Assembly (NCBI GenBank): GCA_016704655.1
Contig: JADIZR010000006.1
Location: 62,001-126,000 of the forward strand
Reading direction: 5' to 3'
From: Pseudomonadota bacterium
Lineage (GTDB): Bacteria > Pseudomonadota > Gammaproteobacteria > Steroidobacterales > Steroidobacteraceae
Length of the DNA: 64,000 nucleotides
Positions 7,986-15,630 of the stretch are shown one piece after another (position 1 is the stretch's first letter; every line of letters begins with the position of its first letter). The position numbers and the translations under genes are program-made. The notes under the pieces are model-generated. The model saw nothing but the letters and a program-made list of their open reading frames with translations. It ran no database searches and was not told the origin of the DNA.

Positions 7986-8710
7986 GGGTCGAGCTCCGCG
8001 GCCGGTATGCGATTCTCGAGCAGGGCGCGGCCACTGATCACGGCTGCAGCGCCCGTGGCGGCCAGTGCCACGAGGTCGGCCCCGCAGCTCACCCCGCCCG
8101 ACGCCTGCCATTGAATCTTCGGGAAGCGTCTCACCGCCTCAGCGTACAGCGCGAGATTGGGTCCCGAGAGCGCGCCGTCCCGGGCGACGTCCGTGCACAG
8201 CACGTGCCGTGCGCCGTGCGGCAGGTAACTTGCGACCGCTTCCCACAGGCTCGCCTCGGTCTGTGACTCCCACCCGTGCGTCGTCAGGCGTGGCGTGCCA
8301 CCTGCGTCGAGGCGAACGTCGAACGCCAGCACGATGTGATCGGGACCGAACTCTCGCAGCCACTGCTGGACCTCTGCGGGCTTCGTCACGGCCACGCTGC
8401 CGACCACGATGCGCTGCACCCCGAGTCCGAGCAATTCCGCCGCGACCTCGCGCGAGCGGACGCCCCCGCCGACCTGGATGGTGGTGTCATCGAACGCTCG
8501 CGCCAGTTCAGTGATTGCCGACCGGTTGCCCTGCGAGCCGTCGCGTGCGCCGTCGAGGTCGACGACGTGCACGTAGCGCGCACCCAGGTCGCGGTAGCTC
8601 CCGAGGATCGCAACGGGATCGCTGCCGTAGACGGTCTCGGCGTCGAAGCGTCCCTGCAGCAGACGCACGCACTGACCGCCCCGCAGGTCGATGGCTGGCA
8701 CGAGCTGCAT
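7967..8710 (-). CDS. hisA: ProFAR isomerase (BBM II isomerase)
   Basis: Performs the Amadori rearrangement of ProFAR to PRFAR, step 4 of histidine synthesis. It is 247 residues from the ATG at 8710, starting MQLVPAIDLRGGQCVRLLQG, with catalytic Asp in PAIDLR and phosphate-binding segments GGGVRS and ASGGVS. An open extension to 8914 exists, but the chosen ATG matches the family N-terminus exactly and lies 1 nt after the hisH stop, which fits the tight packing of the operon. Its end overlaps hisF. Confidence 0.95.
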   Translation of the reverse strand: MQLVPAIDLRGGQCVRLLQGRFDAETVYGSDPVAILGSYRDLGARYVHVVDLDGARDGSQGNRSAITELARAFDDTTIQVGGGVRSREVAAELLGLGVQRIVVGSVAVTKPAEVQQWLREFGPDHIVLAFDVRLDAGGTPRLTTHGWESQTEASLWEAVASYLPHGARHVLCTDVARDGALSGPNLALYAEAVRRFPKIQWQASGGVSCGADLVALAATGAAAVISGRALLENRIPAAELDPFLPSA

Positions 8711-8711
8711 G

Positions 8712-9308
8712 TCAGGCCAGTGCCAGGAAGTTGGCGAGGAGGCGCTGACCGGCACGGGACGAGCGCTCGGGATGAAACTGAGCGCCGTGAAAGTTCGCAT
8801 GACGGACGATCGCCGAGAATTCGCCACCGTAGTCGGTGACGGCTTGCGTCCACGGGCCGACCGGCGCGGCGTAGCTGTGCACGAAATAGACGTAGGCGTC
8901 GTCACCGAGCCCACGCGTCAGCGGTGAGCCGCTCTGCGGCACGACCTGGTTCCAACCCATGTGCGGGACCGGAAATCCCTGCCGATCGGGAAACCGGGTC
9001 ACCCGTGCGGGGAAAATGCCGAGGCACTCCGTGTCTCCTTCCTCGCTGCCCTTGAACAGCAATTGCATGCCGAGGCAGATGCCGAGCACGGGTTGGGTCA
9101 GCGTCGGTATTGCGGAGGCCAGTCCGAGTGAATGCAGTCGCTCCATGGCGTCAGCCGCGGCGCCCACGCCGGGCAGGATGACGCGGCGCGCGCGACGCAA
9201 CTCGTCGACATCGGCGGTCAGCTGCGAGGATGCACCCAGCCGGTCGAGTGCGAAGCGCAGCGAGGCGATGTTGGCGCCGCCGTTGGCAATGATCGCGACG
9301 TCCGTCAT
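8712..9308 (-). CDS. hisH: imidazole glycerol phosphate synthase glutaminase subunit
   Basis: Class I glutamine amidotransferase of 198 residues that feeds ammonia to HisF. Nucleophile Cys lies in LGICLGMQLLF, the oxyanion strand region is LPGVGA, and the catalytic His/Glu are in GAQFHPERSS. It sits between hisB and hisA with 1-nt gaps on either side, in the usual enterobacterial order hisB-hisH-hisA-hisF-hisI. Confidence 0.95.
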   Translation of the reverse strand: MTDVAIIANGGANIASLRFALDRLGASSQLTADVDELRRARRVILPGVGAAADAMERLHSLGLASAIPTLTQPVLGICLGMQLLFKGSEEGDTECLGIFPARVTRFPDRQGFPVPHMGWNQVVPQSGSPLTRGLGDDAYVYFVHSYAAPVGPWTQAVTDYGGEFSAIVRHANFHGAQFHPERSSRAGQRLLANFLALA

Positions 9309-9309
9309 C

Positions 9310-10386
9310 TCAAAGCATGCCCTTGCTGCTGGGCAGTTCGCTCCCCTCGATCCTGATCGCCTGGCGCAGCGCGCGACCCGTGCACTTGAAGCAGGCCTCG
9401 ATCATGTGGTGCGTGTTGTCACCCTTCACCTGCACGTGCACCGCGGCCAGCAGGCTGTCGGCCAGTGAACGGAAGAAGTGGGGCACGAGCTCGGTGGGCA
9501 GGCCGCCGACGGACTCGCGACCGAACGTACCCTCAAAGACAGCGTAGGCGCGGCCCGAAAGATCGATCGCGACCTGCGCCTGCGACTCGTCCATGGGCAG
9601 CACGAAGCCGAAGCGTGCGATGCCGCGCTTGTCGCCGAGCGCTTCACGCAAGGCCTGGCCGAGCGCCAGCGCGCAGTCCTCGACCGTGTGGTGCTCGTCG
9701 ATTTCCAGGTCACCCGTGCAGGTGAGCTCGAGTGCGAAGCCGCCGTGACGCGCGACCTGCTCCAGCATGTGATCGTAGAAGCCGATGCCGGTCGCGATGG
9801 CGATGGGGCCGGTGCGGTCGAGGTTGACCCGCACCCGGATGTCGGTTTCCTTCGTCTTGCGCAGCACGGTCGCGGTGCGGGCCGGCTGGCGCAGCTGTTC
9901 CACGATCGCCGCCCAGGTGGTGCCGTTGCTTCCATCGGCAAGAACCTTCAGGCCCTGGAGCCCCAGGTTCGCTGCCAGTTGCAGGTCCGTCTCGCGATCG
10001 CCGATCACGTAGCTGTGCTGCGGGTCGATGGGGTGGTCACGCAGGTAATCGGTCAACAGGCCAGTCTTCGGCTTGCGGCATTCGCAGCCCTCGGCGGGCC
10101 GATGCGGGCAGAAAAACTCTGCGTCGAATTCGATGCCCTGCGAGGCGAAGAGGGTACGGATGAAATCCTGCGGTTCGCGGAACGCGGGTTCCGGGAACGT
10201 GTGCGTGCCGAGCCCATCCTGGTTGCTCACGAGCACGAAGCGGTAGCCGGCCTGCTTGAGTTCGAGCAGCGCAGGAATCACGCCCGGCAGCAGGCGGATC
10301 TTGGCGAGGCTGTCGACCTGCTCGTCGACCGGCTCTTCCACGAGCGTGCCGTCGCGATCGATGAACAGGACGCGTGCTCCACTCAT
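9310..10386 (-). CDS. hisB: bifunctional histidinol-phosphatase / imidazoleglycerol-phosphate dehydratase
   Basis: A 358-residue fusion. The N-terminal HAD phosphatase (about residues 1-165) shows LFIDRDGTL with the nucleophile Asp and a zinc loop CPHRPAEGCECRKPKT. The C-terminal dehydratase (about 166-358) shows GFYDHMLEQVARHG, DEHHTVEDCALALG, and a second metal-binding DNTHHMIEACFKC block. This fusion is typical of gammaproteobacteria. The ATG at 10386 overlaps the hisC stop in an ATGA junction. The frame is open further upstream, but only inside hisC. Confidence 0.96.
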   Translation of the reverse strand: MSGARVLFIDRDGTLVEEPVDEQVDSLAKIRLLPGVIPALLELKQAGYRFVLVSNQDGLGTHTFPEPAFREPQDFIRTLFASQGIEFDAEFFCPHRPAEGCECRKPKTGLLTDYLRDHPIDPQHSYVIGDRETDLQLAANLGLQGLKVLADGSNGTTWAAIVEQLRQPARTATVLRKTKETDIRVRVNLDRTGPIAIATGIGFYDHMLEQVARHGGFALELTCTGDLEIDEHHTVEDCALALGQALREALGDKRGIARFGFVLPMDESQAQVAIDLSGRAYAVFEGTFGRESVGGLPTELVPHFFRSLADSLLAAVHVQVKGDNTHHMIEACFKCTGRALRQAIRIEGSELPSSKGML

Positions 10387-11441
10387 GGCTGCTCCACGGC
10401 GGCCAGCAGCCGCTGGTTCTGGTCGGGCGTGCCGATCGAGATGCGCAGGCAATTCGCCAGCCCGGGGTGGGACGAGAAGTCACGCACGATCAGTCCTGCC
10501 GACTTGCCGGCTGCGAAGAATTGCCTGGCATCGCGGCACTCCACCAGCAGGAAGTTGGCAGCGGATGGAAAGACCCGCGCGACGTTGGCGTAGCGCTCGA
10601 GGCGTTCACGCATGGTAGCGCGTTCGTCAAGCAGCGTGCGGATGCGTGCGGCCGATAACGCGCGCTGGGGAGCCTCGGTCAGGGCCAGGACTTCGTCCAC
10701 TGTCGACGCCGGGATGGCATACGGCGGAATGATCCGGCGCAGCAGTCCGATGATGTCCTCGCTCGCGATCACGGTGCCCAGGCGCGCACCGGCGAGCGCG
10801 TAAGCCTTCGACAACGTGCGCAGGATGACGAGATTCGGGAACTCGGCGAGTCGTGCCGTGAGGCTCGCCCGGTCGCAGAACTCGACGTAGGCTTCGTCCA
10901 CGACGACCAGGGCCTTGCCGGCGAGTTCGGTGCAGACACGCAGCATGGCGACTTCGTCGAGCAGGTTGCCCGTCGGGTTGTTGGGCGAGCACAGAAACAC
11001 GATCTTCGCGCGCAGGCCGGCGGCAATGACCTGCCCGGCATCCAGCGCAAAGCCATCACGCAGCAGTGGAACCTCGAGCACGCCCGCACCCTGAATGCGA
11101 GCCGCGACTTTGTAAAAGCCGAACGTTGGCGGCGTGATCACCACGTTGTCCTGTCCCGCGCGACAGAAGGCACGCACCAGCAGGTCGATGGCCTCGTCGC
11201 TGCCACGACCGACCAGCAGTTGGCGCGCCGGAACGCCATACAACTGCGCCATGCGCTCGACCAGCGCCTGCGGTTGTGGCTCGGGATACCGGTTGAGTCC
11301 GGCGATCGAGTTGTCGCCCGAGGCGCGCCACGGCATTTCGTTCGCGTGCATGCGCTCGAGCGAAGGGTCCCAGGCTGCGTGCTGGTAAGGCTGCAGTTCG
11401 AGGATGTCCGGTCGTGCCAGTTGCAGGATCGAGGGACTCAT
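10383..11441 (-). CDS. hisC: histidinol-phosphate aminotransferase
   Basis: PLP-dependent aminotransferase of 352 residues converting imidazole acetol phosphate to histidinol phosphate. Family landmarks are NRYPEPQP near the N-terminus, CSPNNPTGN, VVDEAYVEF (PLP-contacting Asp) and the Schiff-base lysine in RTLSKAYALAGARLG. Start ATG at 11441 forms an ATGA overlap with the hisD stop. No anomalies are visible. Confidence 0.95.
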   Translation of the reverse strand: MSPSILQLARPDILELQPYQHAAWDPSLERMHANEMPWRASGDNSIAGLNRYPEPQPQALVERMAQLYGVPARQLLVGRGSDEAIDLLVRAFCRAGQDNVVITPPTFGFYKVAARIQGAGVLEVPLLRDGFALDAGQVIAAGLRAKIVFLCSPNNPTGNLLDEVAMLRVCTELAGKALVVVDEAYVEFCDRASLTARLAEFPNLVILRTLSKAYALAGARLGTVIASEDIIGLLRRIIPPYAIPASTVDEVLALTEAPQRALSAARIRTLLDERATMRERLERYANVARVFPSAANFLLVECRDARQFFAAGKSAGLIVRDFSSHPGLANCLRISIGTPDQNQRLLAAVEQP

Positions 11442-12763
11442 GCGTTGCCTGCCTGCGCCAGCGCATCGAGACGAATCGTGACGGCATTGGCGTGCGCGTG
11501 AAGCGATTCGAGCTGCGCCAGCGTGCGTGCCGTCGGGCCGAGGTTGCGCAAGCCGTCCGCGGTCAGCTCCTGCACGGTGATGCGCTTGACGAAGTCGAAC
11601 ACGCTGAGCCCGCTGTAGGCGCGAGCATGGCCGTACGTGGGCAGCACGTGGTTGGTGCCACTGCAGTAGTCGCCCATCGTTTCGGGGGTCCACGCGCCGA
11701 GGAAGACGGAACCGGCATTCTGGACCTGCAGCAGCAGCTCGCGCGGGCGGGCGACCTGCAGGATCAGGTGCTCAGGGGCATAACGGTTCGATACTTCCAT
11801 TGCGGCCGCAATGCTTGGCACGATGATGACGCGACTTTCGGCGATCGCCTTGCCCGCGATTTCACGTCGCGGCAGGGCGGCCAGTTGCCGGGCTACCTCG
11901 GCCACGCAGGCTTCAGCCACCTTGCGAGAAATCGTCACCAGCACGACCTGCGCGTCGACACTGTGTTCCGCCTGCGCGAGCAGGTCGGCGGCGACGAACG
12001 CGGGGCGTGCGGATTCATCGGCAATGACCAGCACTTCCGACGGTCCGGCCGGCATGTCCAGCGCTGCGCCGTCGGCGTCCTGCGCGACGATCTGCTTTGC
12101 CGCGGTAACCCAGGCGTTGCCGGGCCCGAAGATCTTGACGACCTTGGGCACGGTTGCCGTGCCATACGCCATCGCGGCGACGGCCTGCGCGCCACCGACC
12201 TTGAACACCTTGCGGATTCCGCACAGCCTGGCCGCGACGAGCACGGCAGGATCGGCCGAGCCATCGGGGCGGGGCGGGGTGCACATGACGCGTACCGGAC
12301 AGCCGGCGATGCTGGCTGGCACGGCCAGCATCAGCGCGGTGGAGGGCAGCGGCGCAGTTCCTGCGGGTACGTACAGCCCGACGGATTCGAGCGCCACGGT
12401 CATGCGCTCGCAGACGACGCCCGGTGCGGTTTCGAGCCGCAGCGGTGGCAGCGTCTGCAGTTCGTGAAAGCGGGTGATCGTGTCGATCGCGCGTTCGAGT
12501 GCCGCACGCTGCATCGGCATGAGCGCGGTTTCGGCCGCGGCGAATTCGGCGTCCGACACACCGAACGACTCGAGGTGGACGCCATCGAGCGTGGACGTGT
12601 AATCGCGCAGCGCAGCGTCGCCGCGCGCGCGAACGTCAGCGACGATGTTGCGGACCCGTTCGAGCAGGTCAACCGCGTTGCGCTGGACGGGGCGACGCAG
12701 CACGGCTGCGCGAGTCGCCGCGTCGAGCGTGCTCCAGTCGAGGATGTCGAGTGGACTCTTCAT
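11438..12763 (-). CDS. hisD: histidinol dehydrogenase
   Basis: NAD- and zinc-dependent enzyme of 441 residues for the last two oxidation steps to L-histidine. Landmarks are VGLYVPAGTAPLPS, GNAWVTAAKQIV, DMPAGPSEVLVIAD and the C-terminal FVKRITVQELTADGL. Start ATG at 12763 overlaps the hisG stop (ATGA). The frame extends to 12856 but only into hisG. Intact and ordinary. Confidence 0.96.
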   Translation of the reverse strand: MKSPLDILDWSTLDAATRAAVLRRPVQRNAVDLLERVRNIVADVRARGDAALRDYTSTLDGVHLESFGVSDAEFAAAETALMPMQRAALERAIDTITRFHELQTLPPLRLETAPGVVCERMTVALESVGLYVPAGTAPLPSTALMLAVPASIAGCPVRVMCTPPRPDGSADPAVLVAARLCGIRKVFKVGGAQAVAAMAYGTATVPKVVKIFGPGNAWVTAAKQIVAQDADGAALDMPAGPSEVLVIADESARPAFVAADLLAQAEHSVDAQVVLVTISRKVAEACVAEVARQLAALPRREIAGKAIAESRVIIVPSIAAAMEVSNRYAPEHLILQVARPRELLLQVQNAGSVFLGAWTPETMGDYCSGTNHVLPTYGHARAYSGLSVFDFVKRITVQELTADGLRNLGPTARTLAQLESLHAHANAVTIRLDALAQAGNA

Positions 12764-13659
12764 GCGAGCATTTTCTCCACCGGCAGCACCAGGACCGCGC
12801 TGGCGCCGGCGGCTTTCAGGCTCTCGAGCGTCTCCCAGAACACGGTTTCGCGACAAACGGCGTGCACCGCGACTTTATCGCCGGTGCCGTCCAGCGGGAT
12901 GACCGTGGGGGATTCGCTGCCGGGCAGCAGTTTCGCAATCTGCGCCAGGGCCGAGCGCGGGGCGTGCAGCATGATGTACTTGCTCTCGCGCACCTGCTGG
13001 ACGCCGTCGACGCGCACCAGCAGTCGACGCACCCAGTCGGCCTTGACGTCGGACAGGGCGACCGGAGTGCGGACCAGGCACACCTGGCTTTCGAGCACGA
13101 CGGCGACCTCGCGCAGGTGATTGGCGGTCAGGGTCGATCCGGTCGAAACGAGATCGCAGATCAGGTCGGCCCGGCCGAGGCGTGGTGCGATTTCGACGGC
13201 GCCCGACAGCGTGACGATTTCGGCAGTGATGGCGTTCTCGCGCAGGAAACGCGCCAGCACGTGCGGATACGTGGTGGCGATGCGCTTGCCGGCGACGCTC
13301 GGCAAGCCGTCGAATACGAATTCCTGCGGCACCGCGAGTGACAAGCGGCAGCGTCCGAAGTCGAGCTTCTGCAGGATTTCGATGCGCGGTGTGGTGCCGC
13401 GGGCCAGCATCGCGAGACGCTTTTCCTCGAGCACGTTGAGCCCGACGAGGCCGAGGTCGCAGACGTCTTCCTGGACGAGATCGGGAATGTCGTCGTCCCG
13501 CACGAACAGCACGTCGAGCGGCATGTTCTCGCCGTAGCACATGAGCTGGTCCTTGCCGCGGCTGAACTTCAGGCCGCAGCGGTGGAGCAGGTCGAGGGAT
13601 TCGTCGGTGAGGCGTCCCGATTTCTGCACGGCGATGCGCAGGCGTTGCTGGCGGTCCAT
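12760..13659 (-). CDS. hisG: ATP phosphoribosyltransferase, long (self-regulated) form
   Basis: First and committed enzyme of histidine synthesis, condensing ATP and PRPP. At 299 residues it is the long HisG with a C-terminal ACT-like domain that binds histidine for feedback inhibition, so no HisZ partner is expected. Visible segments are LRIAVQKSGRL, VRDDDIPDLV and the PRPP loop ISTGSTL-like DLVSTGSTLTANHL. Its ATG shares one base with the stop of the upstream TrpR-like gene. Confidence 0.95.
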   Translation of the reverse strand: MDRQQRLRIAVQKSGRLTDESLDLLHRCGLKFSRGKDQLMCYGENMPLDVLFVRDDDIPDLVQEDVCDLGLVGLNVLEEKRLAMLARGTTPRIEILQKLDFGRCRLSLAVPQEFVFDGLPSVAGKRIATTYPHVLARFLRENAITAEIVTLSGAVEIAPRLGRADLICDLVSTGSTLTANHLREVAVVLESQVCLVRTPVALSDVKADWVRRLLVRVDGVQQVRESKYIMLHAPRSALAQIAKLLPGSESPTVIPLDGTGDKVAVHAVCRETVFWETLESLKAAGASAVLVLPVEKMLA

Positions 13660-13967
13660 CAGCGTTCTCCGAGGCGGCGCGCCGCCAGTTCGTAGCCGCC
13701 GTTGCCGGCACCCAGGTAGCGGGCGACTCGCCCGATGGTCGTCACGCTGACGCCCGTCTGCTTCGCGATCTCGCGGTAGGGCATGCCCGCCTGCAGCAGC
13801 CCGACGACGGTCCAGCGATCGGCGAGGGCCTGCAGTTCCGCCGGCGTGCAGAGGTCGCGCAGGAAGTCACGGCACTCCTCGACCGTGCGCAGGGTCAGCA
13901 GGGCCTGGCACAGCGCGCGTTCGGCGGCGGCTTCCTGGCGGGGGGAAATTCCACGGTGGTTCTTCAC
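13659..13967 (-). CDS. TrpR-like (YerC/YecD family) repressor, first gene of the his operon
   Basis: A 102-residue helical DNA-binding protein related to TrpR. CTPAELQALADRWTVVGLL matches the dimer core, and AGMPYREIAKQTGVSVTTIGRVARYL is the helix-turn-helix, comparable to TrpR's reader. It starts at GTG 13967 and ends with a TGATG overlap into hisG, so it is co-transcribed with the pathway. The start lies 18 nt from a 32-bp palindrome that probably is its operator, giving autoregulation of the whole his operon. Whether it senses histidine, another effector, or only its own level cannot be read from the sequence. Confidence 0.85.
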   Translation of the reverse strand: MKNHRGISPRQEAAAERALCQALLTLRTVEECRDFLRDLCTPAELQALADRWTVVGLLQAGMPYREIAKQTGVSVTTIGRVARYLGAGNGGYELAARRLGER

Positions 13968-13984
13968 GGGTCTCGATGCGCGGT

Positions 13985-14016
13985 AATGTATTAATGTGCT
14001 AGCACGTTAATACATT
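13985..14016 (-). promoter_or_regulatory. 32-bp palindromic operator of the his operon
   Basis: Outer arms AATGTATTAA and TTAATACATT pair perfectly around GTGCTAGCAC, itself a palindrome centred on CTAG. Only one base pair of the 32 is mismatched (T/G). CTAG is also the core of TrpR operators. The AT-rich arms carry -10-like sequence, so binding would occlude the promoter. It lies 18 nt upstream of the TrpR-like gene. Confidence 0.7.
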
Positions 14017-14037
14017 GGAGCGATCGGCGCAACCGCA

Positions 14038-14083
14038 GAAGAGCGGAGCGGAGCGGAAGGGCGGAAGGGCGGAAGGGCGGAAG
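14038..14083. repeat. short purine-rich tandem repeats
   Basis: Two to three GAGCG units are followed by about three direct copies of GGCGGAAG. They lie between the his operator and the SAM riboswitch, outside any gene. Probably slippage-derived; no function seen. Confidence 0.6.
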
Positions 14084-14176
14084 GCCTCCGGTCCGGGGAC
14101 GGCTGGCGGCGCCACAGCCAATCTCGTCCCTGGCTTCGCACGGACTGGGTCTCGCTTGCGCCGCCGTTCCTTGCGC

Positions 14177-14185
14177 TAACGTGCT
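14177..14185 (+). promoter_or_regulatory. second half-site of the his operator
   Basis: TAACGTGCT repeats the 9 nt that form half of the palindrome at 13985-14016. It lies about 20 nt before the SAM riboswitch. It could be an auxiliary site for the TrpR-like repressor between the two divergent units, or a chance match. Confidence 0.3.
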
Positions 14186-14205
14186 GTCACACCTAAACTT
14201 CTCCC

Positions 14206-14322
14206 CGCTCATCGAGACCGGCTGAGGGAATGGCCCTTTGAAGCCGGGGCAACCATCGGGCCCAACCCGCCCGAACTGGTGCCAACTCCACGGGGACCTC
14301 GCGCGTCGCCGGAAGATGAGTT
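14206..14322 (+). promoter_or_regulatory. SAM-I (S-box) riboswitch
   Basis: Matches the S-box consensus by eye. P1 is closed by CTCATC (14208-14213) and GATGAG (14315-14320). Then follow the GAGA of the kink-turn region, GAGGGAATGGCCC, the core GAAGCC with GGCAACC, and GGTGCCAACTCC in P4. Total about 115 nt, 255 nt before the likely metX start. SAM binding is expected to shut off the metX-metB unit. I could not find a clear intrinsic terminator downstream, so control may be translational or through a structure I did not resolve. Confidence 0.92.
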
Positions 14323-14577
14323 GCAGCGAGGCTGCCCCGCCCGGTTTCGACCGACGGGGGTGTTGGTCGCCGCAACCATCCCGCGTGCGCAACTACTCCC
14401 CGCTTGTGGTCTCTGTTTTTGATGGGCAGGGCGGCACGGGGCTCGACTGCGTGCCCAGAGTTCGTCCAGATCAGCGCGAGTTCAGTAGCAGCAGTGTCGT
14501 CGTCCGTCACCACGAGCAACAGCCAACCGGTCGTCGATGAAAACACCGCACCGGACGGTGCTGCCGACCCGTCGTCG

Positions 14578-15597
14578 ATGGACCCCGCACTGGCGCTGCG
14601 GCCGATTGCGCTGCCGTCGGGCTACACCTGTGACGAGGGAATCCTCGTCCTGGACCGCGAGCCATTCCCGCTGCATTTTGGCGGCGAGCTGGCGCGCGTC
14701 GAGATCGCGTACCGGATCGCTGGCGCCGACGGTGCTCCTGTAGTGGCGGTCCTCGGGGGAATTTCGGCGGGTCGCAACGTATTCAAGGTGCGCGATGGAG
14801 TGCCTGGCTGGTGGGACGAAATCGCCGGGCCCGGCAAGGCACTGGACACGGATCGCTTCCGGGTCCTGGGCATCGACTTCCTGGGCGGCAGCCACCGCAC
14901 GACCGGCCCCGGACACGGCGAGGTGTTCCAGAGCGTCAGTGCGCACGACCAGGCGGCGTGCCTGGTGGCGGTGATGGACCACCTCGGCATTGCAGGCCTC
15001 CACGGCTGCATCGGCGCGTCCTATGGCGGCATGGTCACGCTGGTGATGGGCGCGAAGCACGCCGCACGCCTGCGGCACGGTATCGTGGTCAGCGCGGCTC
15101 ACCGCACTCATCCGATGTCGACGGCGTGGCGCAGCGTCCAGCGTAATTTCGTGCGCTACGCCATCGAGCACGGCGAGGGCGAGCAGGGACTCGCCCTGGC
15201 GCGCGCCCTGGCCATGACGACTTACCGCTCGGTGCGCGAATTCGAGGATCGCTTTCCGGGCGAGCCCACCCGCCACGAAGGGCGTTTCGTGTTCCCGGTC
15301 GAGGCGTACATCGTCTCGCGCGGCGAGGCCTATTCGCGCACCTACCGGCCCGAAGCGTTCGTCTGCCTGTCGGAGTCGATCGACCTGCACCGCATCGAAC
15401 CCGAGACCATCGCCGTGCCGATGACCATGGTCGCGGTGCTGGAGGACCAGCTGGTGCCGCCCGCCGACATGCGCACCCTGCGCGACCGCTTCGGCAGCGC
15501 CTGCCAGCTGATCGAGATCAGCTCGATGTACGGCCACGACGCCTTCTTCAAGGAGTCGGCGGTGCTGCGCGACGTTTTCTACCGCACACTCGAATAA
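14578..15597 (+). CDS. metX: homoserine O-acyltransferase (MetX-type, alpha/beta hydrolase)
   Basis: Acylates homoserine for methionine synthesis. In this lineage the acyl donor is often succinyl-CoA, but that cannot be read here. The alpha/beta-hydrolase fold shows in VLGGISAGRNVF, the nucleophile elbow GASYGGMV and the C-terminal catalytic His in YGHDAFFKE. It follows a SAM-I riboswitch and precedes metB by 33 nt. Start choice is uncertain: the frame is open to 14404 with candidates at 14404 (TTG), 14422 (ATG), 14494 (GTG) and 14578 (ATG), none with a strong ribosome-binding site. 14578 best fits where the conserved region LALRPIALPSGY begins. Confidence 0.85.
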   Translation: MDPALALRPIALPSGYTCDEGILVLDREPFPLHFGGELARVEIAYRIAGADGAPVVAVLGGISAGRNVFKVRDGVPGWWDEIAGPGKALDTDRFRVLGIDFLGGSHRTTGPGHGEVFQSVSAHDQAACLVAVMDHLGIAGLHGCIGASYGGMVTLVMGAKHAARLRHGIVVSAAHRTHPMSTAWRSVQRNFVRYAIEHGEGEQGLALARALAMTTYRSVREFEDRFPGEPTRHEGRFVFPVEAYIVSRGEAYSRTYRPEAFVCLSESIDLHRIEPETIAVPMTMVAVLEDQLVPPADMRTLRDRFGSACQLIEISSMYGHDAFFKESAVLRDVFYRTLE

Positions 15598-15630
15598 ACC
15601 AGTGCATCCAACAGACCCGAGACGGATCCC

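Noticed and set aside
7986..8111. hisF extended upstream to an ATG at 8111
   Set aside because: The added 42 residues lie entirely inside hisA and do not resemble any HisF N-terminus.
14404..14577. Leader peptide or longer metX N-terminus
   Set aside because: Ser/Ala-rich, no ribosome-binding site, no family similarity; kept only as an alternative start.
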